Shown one piece after another: positions 56,701 to 64,000 of a DNA stretch of 64,000 nt. A program made the translations under genes and the position numbers. The notes under the pieces are model-generated. The model ran no database searches. It was not told the origin of the DNA and saw nothing but the letters and a program-made list of their open reading frames with translations. Source of the stretch: Wolfiporia cocos (taxonomy: Eukaryota; Basidiomycota; Agaricomycetes; Polyporales; Phaeolaceae); contig JACCLO010000014.1 in NCBI GenBank assembly GCA_029448655.1, forward strand, positions 806,001 to 870,000, in the 5' to 3' direction. The number at the start of each line of letters is the position of its first letter. The stretch's first letter is position 1.

Positions 56701-58186
56701 CATAAAAACAGCTTACCTCTACTTCCAATGGTCCCAACGACGATTGGAACGTAGCGAATTCATCCTCATTTGCAAAGTAGGACGCCCCCTTGGTCATCGC
56801 ATAGTCGAGGTCGTCTCCTGGTTTTGCTCTCATATTCTGATGGAAATTACCATCCACAGTGTGAAACAGCGAATCCAGAAATCTGCGACGCGCTCAGTAT
56901 TCTTATCGCTAGTTACGACACTCTGTCTTACTCGTCACCTCGGTCTCGACCTTTCCAATTGGGTTCCATGTTGATTCCCGGCTGCGGGCAGGCGGGACAT
57001 AACACGGCCAGACATCTTGGCTTCATCTCCATGCTCGGTTGTTCCCCGGCTCGCTTGCAGGCTTGCAGGTATATGAATTCGCGCTGTGATGCGAGGAACT
57101 CGCGATAGCGGTCCTGACAATGTTGATTCAACTCAGTCAAGACAAACTGGCTGCAGCCACTCACCGGTACCGAGTCCGGACAAACGTTGTCCGTCGTTCT
57201 GCACAGGTATGTGACAAAATCCTTTGCGCTGACTTGAGCTTGCAACGAAAGTAGGTGAAAATCTCTCATGACGTGCATAGTGAACGCGGTCCGCGGCTTT
57301 TCCCAAGAGCCAGGATAGAGACCGAATTCAGCCAGTTGAAGGGCATGAGCAGTGGGCTCAAGCCTGTTAGGTAAGCGACATGCACAGTAATGCACGCGCG
57401 TCGTCTCAATGCCGTGCTCGTGTACAACAGTCACCACAGAAGCGTTCGCTTGGTTGCTGGAGCATTTCCCACCGTCGTGTCCCAGCGCGATTATCAAACC
57501 TGTCTCCGCAAGCGTGGTCCGCTCCCAAATCAACGTTGTCGTATTCCATTTCTCCAAACGATGAAATGGAGAGTGCGTGTGTTGCTTTATCGTGCAGGAC
57601 GCACATAGGACAGGGGGGTGGTAGCAATCTCGACAATGATACTGCGCCGTCCCGGGGTGATTGCTTGAACAGCCAGCGCAGGCTATCCCGGTAGCAGGCC
57701 CAACCTCGCGTCGGAATATGATATCGAGGACCTTCGACGCCCAGGTTTTGAGAAATGCAGACACCCTCACATTTGGCGGCTAAGAGCACAAGCTGCATAA
57801 GATTATGTGGCTGAGGTATCTGTAGTCTTACCGTCGAATTGCTTCCGCGAGCCTTCGTGTGTGTCTCTGACCTTGTCATTCTGTTCCTTGTCCCCTTCCT
57901 CCTCCTCGGCTAATGCGCCGTCCCCGTCTACGGTTGCGGGCAGTACATCGTCGACGTCGCCGCGGTCCCGAGACTCTTGCTCAAGTTCGAGATATTCTTC
58001 TCGCAGTGTGAGTTCTGGGTCGCTGGAGGAACTGCTGCCTCCTGCGGGACTGTCTGTTTTCTTCAAGCTGGCAAAGGGGTCGAGCATTTTGGTGTGCTTC
58101 AAGCCTCGTGCGTTGTCCGCTGATTTGTGTGCGCGTGTTCGGCTAGAATACGAGGTCGATCTGCGTCCTCGCGCGCGCGTAGACAT
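53758..58186 (-). pseudogene. KDZ-family transposase with CxC2 cysteine cluster, degenerate
   Basis: Minus-strand gene for a Kyakuja-Dileera-Zisupton transposase. Segments in order: N-terminal exon 57832-58186 (MSTRARGRRS..., acidic EEEEGDK); CxC2 zinc-cluster exon 56932-57779 (CAGC, YHCRDCYHPPVLCASC, LGLYPGSW-like); 56717-56882 (TVDGNFHQNMRAKP, ASYFANEDEF); the catalytic-region exon split into 56623-56651 and 55802-55909 (GLSCARHMFVLPGGGVDLQK); 54903-55749 (YDINCQYGIHFNKR, IGKFHLPGHKALCRWKFSYH, WATLNALGAQTREMTTGHRH); 53991-54836; and 53758-53956. Lesions: a solo LTR in the catalytic exon; no AG acceptor anywhere in 55750-55801; a frameshift near 55035 before LNIDLGITRKEALADLQ; and a phase clash between the first two exons. 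Such transposases are abundant in Agaricomycetes. Confidence 0.88.
55915..56622. mobile_element. Solo LTR, 708 bp, with perfect 5-bp target duplication
   Basis: Begins TGTTACGGGT and ends ACCGTAACA, giving TG...CA termini with a 6-bp inverted repeat. Flanked by ATAGC at 55910-55914 and 56623-56627. Removing one ATAGC and the 708 bp restores the KDZ frame (CSNFGAMGFGHYGGKVSG). No coding capacity. 5-bp duplications are typical of Ty1/copia and Ty3/gypsy integrases. Confidence 0.92.
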
Positions 58187-59020
58187 TTTTGAGCACAGAT
58201 ATAGGGAGGACGCGATTGGAAGGCCCGCTGCCAGGATGGGTGCAAGCACCCAAAGAGATCGTTGGATGCTAGCCTCCTGTGAGGTACACCCCTATTTCCG
58301 CAAAATTTGGGGTAGTTTGCGGCAAACATATATTCATCTAAGACATCGTAATTGATTATGTCACAACGACCCCACATCTAGCTCATATGAGAATGAGAGC
58401 GTGCCTCGTATACGTTTGAACGCCGAGAGCTGCTTGTATCTCAAATGGCCGACAACATCGACTGCCATGCGCTCCAGCAGCTCGCCTGCAGGTTGTCGTA
58501 ATAGATTGTAATTACTGTTCAGAGATCTGGCGGGCGCAAAGTGTGTACGCGGGGCCCCCATTGCAAGGCTATCTAATATCAGGATACGCTGCTTATTGCG
58601 TGCTCGCAGCCTCCTCTTGTGGGGCCTGCGCTGAGATGATCACATTCCTATCATTGACAGTTGGATATATCCCGTACGCTTTGTAGGCAGTTACTCACCC
58701 GTCTTCTCCTCGTTGACGAGCCCAGACTTTCCGCACCTGCACGCTGCGGTGCCTAGCTACCCCCTCCTCGTTGACGCACGCTGACATTGTAGCAGCAGTA
58801 CTGGGCACTTCTAGTATTATCGGAGTCTTGATATGCGCACCACATTGAGCTGGGGGGACCACGCCTTCGCCCGCCGAAGTGGCTCTTGTTTTATGGAATT
58901 CGATCCTCTGTTGGCCACTATGCGACAACCATCCGAGCGAGGTAAGCCACCTGTGCATACTCTGGCCATTCGCAGGGAACATCACTGTTGGCGTACAGGG
59001 CGCACGTCCACATTTAACTT
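58187..59020. other. Region upstream of the KDZ gene, no gene seen
   Basis: A 96-codon minus-strand frame at 58695-58985 is unrecognised. No conserved protein found. It may be the 5' flank of the transposon. Confidence 0.3.
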
Positions 59021-59022
59021 AC

Positions 59023-59212
59023 GCCGCTCTAGGAGCAGCGCACGAGCTAAACTGTAGCGGGCACCACTCTAGGAGCAGTGCGCACGACATGGATATACGT
59101 CCCCACTCTAGGAGCAGTGGACGCTCTGCGGCGAGGGATATCGCTGCCTGGAGAAAACCGCTCGAGGAGCAGTATTCCTTGGCAGCGGACCGCTCCAGGG
59201 GCAGGTGCAGGC
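59023..59212 (+). repeat. Five spaced copies of a CTCTAGGAGCAG motif
   Basis: CTCTAGGAGCAG(C/T)G occurs at about 59025, 59068 and 59105, and degenerate forms CTCGAGGAGCAG (about 59160) and CTCCAGGGGCAG (about 59192) follow, spaced 30-55 bp. Flanked versions (CACTCTAGGAGCAGTG) are near-palindromic, as protein-binding sites often are. Function unknown. Confidence 0.6.
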
Positions 59213-59324
59213 GGCGAAGCGGTGAATAGCGCAGCGAAGCATGCATGCCAAAATGCGAGCGTTCCCACGAAGATGTCACGGGGATATGTCCGCTACATCC
59301 GTGATCAAAATCCGTTGCAACGCG

Positions 59325-59815
59325 GGCCGATTGCAACCGGGCTGCAATGGCCTAGCGCTCTGACGATAAGATTAGTAGTATTCCAATCGCGGGCCACGCG
59401 GGAGATTCCCATCATCGCTTATCAGTTGGCAATTACACTTGGTGGATGATCACGTGGTTGTAACTTGATCGTGAATGGCTACCCATCTAGGTGGCTGAAG
59501 ACTAAGTTACTGAGGATGTGTCTCGGGTCGCGGAGGACGGCCGAGGAGAACGCGGAGGGACGCAAGCCGCACCTACTCCGAGTCTAATGCGATTGATGAA
59601 CCCCACCTGCTAGTAGCTACGGTATATAACTAAGTGGACCAGACGACCGTGTAATCTACGAGGCACTGTAATGAAGTTCTTGCGGTACAGACAATCCGAT
59701 ATGATACAGTATGTACACGACCGATAAATGATGCGTCATTCGAGAGCAGCGCGCACAGCCAAAAAAAATTGCGGCTGTTCATGGTTTTGGTGATTCGCAG
59801 GCGATACACTGTTGC
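59325..59815. repeat. Direct repeat copy 1, 3' end and downstream of the zinc-finger gene
   Basis: Matches 62938-63376 in the same orientation: GGAGGACGGCCGAGGAG, GACGCAAGCCGC, GTGTAATCTACGAGGCACTG, TAAATGATGCGTCA and GGTGATTCGCAGGCGATACA. It includes the last 11 or so codons of the zinc-finger gene. Confidence 0.85.
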
Positions 59816-62789
59816 GCGCTGGACTTGTTCCGGACCATGCAGATAGAACATTCCCAATCAGATGTCGCAGATGGCGGCGCCAGACCAGCGGCAGCCCAGT
59901 TAAATCCGGAAACTGGCGGTGGCGGCGACGGAGCAGAGGGGGCGGGCGACGGAGCAGAGGGAGCAGACGACGGAGAGGAAGATGCAGGGGAGGGAGACGC
60001 CTGGGACGGACCGTTCGGCCGTGGAGCCTCGCAGACGACACACTTGACAGCCGAGTCGGGGCTCCGGAGCTGACAGAGTCCACAGATCCATTCAGGCTGT
60101 TTACCGAGAGAGACAGCAGAAGTCGACAGAGAAGACGCCACGCCCTTCACGAAGTCGTAGGCCGGGAGTGTATGAACCGGGACAGAAGAAGCGAGTTGCC
60201 ACGCCTTCGTGAAGCGAGAGCCAGCACCGGGAGAGGGGGCCACACACACCGAGAATTTATACCTAGGAAGCGCCTCGAGCGGGACCGAAGCCGCACGTTC
60301 TCGAGCCTTCGAGTTCATAACAGTCTCTTGTTCACGTTGTTGACCGGAAGTTGACGCGTAAGACGTGACTGCGTCGCGAGCGAGGGTGGCGGGAGCGTGC
60401 ACCGGAGTTAAGGGATGCTCCTGGCAGACCAGGTGGGCCTTTGCGGGAGCGTGCGCGTTTGCGGGATGCTCCTCGGCGCTGACGGTAACCATAGAGGCGG
60501 AGGGGGCGAGAGCGTGCGCTAGTGGGGGATACTCTTGAGAGGGGATCGATTCCGCAAGTTGGGGGACGGGAGCGTGCGCCATCGTTGAATCATGCTCCTG
60601 GCGTGAATCGGTCTCCTCCTCGCTGTCTTGGTCAATGGTAAAGCTGGTCCGCAATTTGCTGGGCTCGCGGGGCGCGTAAGAGTTGCGCGTGAACGATCGG
60701 TCAACGTGAGAACTTGAAGAACTGTTGATGACAGGGGAAGGCGCAAGGGGGGTGACGGCTGGGCGCGGGACGGGGGCGGGTGTAGGTGTAGATACTGGTG
60801 GTGAGGCGGGCGTGCTTGGCCGTGGCGGGGGCTCTACAACTTCCATGGGCTTCGTAACCGGTGTGGACGGTGCGTCGTCCATATCGACGTCGGCGACTTC
60901 TGGTGACGGCGAACTATCCGAGTGTCCGTTTGGCGTTGAGGCGATTCTCCTCTTCTTCGGCTGAGAACCTTCGTCGTCGGCATCCTCTCCATCGTCACTG
61001 TCATCCAAACGACGCCGTGTCGACCGCCTTGACTTCTGACCAGAATTCGCGGCTGGGTTCAGGAACTTCGTGTTTGGATCGGGACGAGACCGTTTTGCTC
61101 CCTGCGAATATGTGAGCTCGTACGCACGATACAGTATTGATAACTTACCTTTGGGACGGTCGCTTCGATGATCCTCTGCTCCGTAAGTCTTGGCTGTGAC
61201 TGTTTCGCCCCTACTTCGAGATCCTTCATCTGCGGCCAAGTCCTTTTGAGCGGAGGGAGCAAATCGTTGTCGTCGACGTCGTGTGTCCGAGCTCCTTCCC
61301 AGTCGTATGGATTGTTGACATCAGGCTCCTCGACTGGTTTCGTTACTTCGTTGACAATCTCAATGAAGGCCATGGTCGAATACAGAGGCATTTCAGGGCT
61401 TGGTGGGGGGTTAGAAGGCGAACGCTCCGGAGGACTCGATACCTCATGTACGGAGACAATCGGCGAACCATCAGGGAGGGGTTGCGAGGGGTCCGGAAGC
61501 GATGTAGGTGCAGCGTCATTGTGAGTAGCAACAGCAGAGGTATCAGGTGCGGAGTCGTTCTGAGTAGCGACGGCAGAGGCGGCAGGGAAACAGTCTTTAT
61601 GTATAGTGGCGGCGTCCGGCATCAAGGCTTTTGTATTCGCCGTGGCGTTCTTGAACCATTCTATTTCGGCCAAAGCGGCGGCGTGCAGAGCCAAAAATTC
61701 GGGAGTTTCCACCCTGGGTGGGATGGATCTGGCTGCCTTTCGAGCTGCCCTGATAGCTTCATAATCAGCGAGTCTCTCCTGCCGAATCCACTCCGGGTCA
61801 GGCTCTTTGAAAGAAGGGTCAGCAAAGGCCACAGCTGAGAATGCAGTACATACGGTCTTGCACCTCTCTCATCATACCCTTGAACTCCATAATGTCCACA
61901 GCACCGTCGCCGCGATTACCCAAGTACGCTTCCGTGTACGCAGTCATTCTCCCTATTGCCCTCAGCTGGTGGGAAAGCGTGATCGCTGGATAGCGCCACT
62001 GAAGCCAGTATTCGAATTTATCTTGAGGATAATCCGCGAAAGGAGGAAGAAACTCCGGAGCCGGTGGAAGAAGTTCGTAAGGAGGGATTTGCAGCTCTGC
62101 CGGTACGAGACGAGGCCGGATAGCGAGGAAGTTATAGAAAGGGTGGGCGGGGCAGTAGCGCGGTGCAGGTTGTTCCACAAGTTCGAATTCCGGCTGAGGG
62201 ACGTCTTCCATGATAGGCTCGAGCGCGGTGTCGGTGGGCTGTTCCGGGGCGAGTGCAGGCTGTTCAAGGACGTTCTCGTATTCTCCAGGGACGGCAACAG
62301 TAGGTAATTCCAGGCTAGTGCCAGCGAGCTGGGACGACGCATGTCAGTACGAGACATAACTTTGCGGACGTGCAGGATGTGGCCGAGGGTGAAAACGTGC
62401 GCGATTTGTGTTGAGATTTGAATGCGATGCGTTTTGCCTTCGAACGACGCAAACGAGCCGAAGGCGATGCAAAAAAAAAGCTGAAAACACGTAGGGAAAA
62501 CGCTCACCTGGTGACCACGCTCAACCAGTCTCCAAGCGGCTTCCACATATCCTGCATCCGGCCTATAATCCTTGTTCGTAATAATCTCCTTTCCCCACAA
62601 GAAAAAGTCAGATAAACGTTTGAAGAGACGCGTCGAAAAAGCAGGGAGTTCCTGCTACTTCGAGTTAGCCACATTCCGAAATCAAAACGCGTCGCTCACT
62701 TCGTAATCGGGGCGTTTGTCCGGGCGAAATTGGGGTAGGACATTGTATCTGTGTGACCCACGCGTATCCAACCGCGTTGGTCCGCTCAT
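59779..62789 (-). CDS. Protein with two C-terminal RanBP2-type zinc fingers, family unrecognised
   Basis: Model: exons 62700-62789, 62361-62651, 61878-62328, 61149-61834 and 59779-61101 (introns 48, 32, 43 and 47 nt, phases consistent), 946 aa. The N-terminal region is well-ordered in character (GKEIITNKDYRPDAGYVEAA, PAHPFYNFLAIRPRLVPAE, KFEYWLQWRYPAITLSHQLR). A long disordered region follows, with an NLS-like KKRRIAS and four loose (Q/E)E-(H/Y)P...AHAPA-type repeats. The C-terminus has two W-x-C-x2-C-x10-C-x2-C fingers: WICGLCQLRSPDSAVKCVVC (about 844) and WECSICMVRNKSSAQQCIAC (about 922). Such fingers bind RanGDP, ubiquitin or RNA, and FG-like nucleoporins carry them; which applies here is unknown. 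The 32-nt intron is shorter than usual, so that join is less certain. An in-frame ATG at 62867 could extend the start. Confidence 0.8.
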
Positions 62790-62937
62790 TGCGAGATGCG
62801 GCGCGAGGCGATCTTGCGAAGGAAATGGATCTGCGTCGTATGATTGATGATTGTGATTGTGAATCATTGATCGGCGCCAACTCAGAGGACGCCAACGAAT
62901 AGGCGCGCTCAGTTTTTCCGACTATAAGAATATATAT

Positions 62938-63376
62938 ATACGCGGGCCGTTGCAATGGGTTAGCGCTGATTATAATGTGATGACGATAAGTTTAATGGTA
63001 TATCAATCGCGGGTTCCGATTGGTGGACGATCACGTCCTTGCAACGCGATGGTGAATGAATGACTACCCAGGAAACCGAAACCTTCGCCTGGGTGGCTGG
63101 AATCGTTGTGGAGGACGGCCGAGGAGGGACGCAAGCCGCGCCTACTCCGGTCTAATGTGATTGATGAACGCCACCTGCTAGTATCCATGGTATATATAAC
63201 CAAATATACAGGATGACGGTGTAATCTACGAGGCACTGTAATGAGTTCTTGACAATCCGATATGATATAGTATGTACACGACTGATAAATGATGCGTCAA
63301 TCGAGAGCAGCGCGCACAGCCAAAGACATTACCGGTTTGGTGATTCGCAGGCGATACACTGTTGTGCGCTGGTGTC
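62938..63376. repeat. Direct repeat copy 2, upstream of the zinc-finger gene
   Basis: About 440 bp matching 59325-59815 with small deletions. Its right end on the minus strand still reads SAQQCIACESP, the last codons of the finger protein, then loses similarity at about 63376. It is therefore the 3' remnant of a second, tandem copy of the gene. Confidence 0.85.
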
Positions 63377-63649
63377 AGGTGTGATTAAATTCAGAGCCCT
63401 ATGTTCGGTAGCAGGAACTCAATGGGTATACACCCCCCATGGAGGTCTTAGACGCAGAACGGCCACTGACGAACCTGGGATCGTTGCCTTTTGTGGGCAA
63501 CATGGAGGAGTACAACGTTCAGATTCGTGTTGCACAAGCTATCATACATTTCCCGGTGACCCTTTGTACTTACATCCGTCACTGCGTGCTATGATCTACA
63601 TATTTCGACAGAAGATTCGTATTACATGCAATTGGAGGTTGTGTTTTGT

Positions 63650-63970
63650 CTAAGATCGTCGGTGCCGTGACAGGGAGCCCGGCGCACATAATGGAACAAT
63701 GGGCAGCCTACCATATTCGTGATGGAACGAACGGCAGTAAAAGAGGATGATGTCACGTTCCAACATCTGGAAGTGCTTCTCCTCGATGCCTGCCTCAGAG
63801 GGCAGAGACAAACTGCTGCCCAAGGGCCAGTCTTGGAGTATGCGACCCCATTGCAATACCCCTGGACGTCTCACCTGCCAATCTGCGTGTCCGAGGACAT
63901 CTGGTTCGCGCCCAGATTCCCACATCGGCCTCAGGCTCCCGAATCCTTGCCAAATCAGCGTGACCTCCAT
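63650..63970 (-). CDS. Unrecognised ORF at the right edge, possibly partial
   Basis: A 106-codon frame (LIWQGFGSLRPMWESGREPD, VRRPGVLQWGRILQDW, FQMLERDIILFYCRSF) with protein-like composition. No family recognised. It may be the 3' exon of a gene continuing beyond the window. Confidence 0.3.
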   Translation of the reverse strand: MEVTLIWQGFGSLRPMWESGREPDVLGHADWQVRRPGVLQWGRILQDWPLGSSLSLPSEAGIEEKHFQMLERDIILFYCRSFHHEYGRLPIVPLCAPGSLSRHRRS

Positions 63971-64000
63971 CTGCCTGTTACTCGCAGTGGCATCATCAAC

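Noticed and set aside
53000..59500. TET/JBP dioxygenase gene accompanying the KDZ transposase
   Set aside because: These are known to associate in Agaricomycetes, but no 2-oxoglutarate dioxygenase motif is visible in the flanking frames.
1..64000. CRISPR arrays, bacterial operons, Shine-Dalgarno sites, prophage
   Set aside because: The window is clearly fungal nuclear DNA with spliceosomal introns; no regularly spaced direct repeats of CRISPR type are present.

Overview
This window is nuclear DNA of a filamentous basidiomycete, most likely an Agaricomycete such as a wood-decay polypore (inference). The evidence is many short introns (mostly 43-65 nt, GT-AG with CTGAC/CTAAT-like branch sites), GC-rich codon choice in the conserved genes, basidiomycete-style F-box genes, and a KDZ-family transposase with a CxC2-type cysteine cluster. 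All gene models below were built by hand from conserved protein sequence plus splice-site phase; no search was run.

The left 16.6 kb is an ordinary, dense block of conserved genes: the 5' part of a ThiF-fold tRNA dehydratase (minus), VPS26 of retromer (plus), an uncharacterised seven-helix membrane protein with a 540-residue disordered tail (minus), PBDC1 (plus), a CLN3/BTN1 vacuolar membrane protein (minus) and a 25-exon VWA8-type AAA/von Willebrand A protein (plus). Two introns here use GC-AG borders, and several exons are only 10-15 nt long.

From about 17 kb to 48 kb the window is repeat-rich and evolving fast. A tandemly duplicated unit is built around an F-box gene (plus strand), with shared blocks upstream (A, B) and downstream (C, E) and remnants of a second, minus-strand gene family (D). 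Two F-box copies are intact on paper (25.2-27.1 kb, 554 aa; 45.0-46.9 kb, 544 aa). The others are 5' or 3' fragments, one pair of halves lying in opposite orientation, copies with nonsense codons, and one copy split by two insertions. Mobile sequences have hit this array: a foldback with tRNA-like arms (20.1-20.85 kb), a pair of 260-bp inverted arms bracketing an F-box fragment (21.9-24.0 kb), a 2.3-kb insertion with a 5-bp target duplication (31.0-33.3 kb) containing nested LTR-like and foldback elements, and a 953-bp hAT-like MITE with an 8-bp target duplication (34.3-35.3 kb).

The right 15 kb holds transposon-derived and relic sequence: unrecognised proline-rich ORFs around LTR-like DNA (49-51.6 kb), a broken N-terminal piece of THO2 (52.7-53.6 kb), and a degenerate KDZ transposase gene (53.8-58.2 kb) disrupted by a 708-bp solo LTR with a perfect 5-bp target duplication. 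A lineage-specific protein with two C-terminal RanBP2-type zinc fingers (59.8-62.8 kb) appears intact. Its 3' end and downstream flank are duplicated on its 5' side, the footprint of an old tandem duplication.
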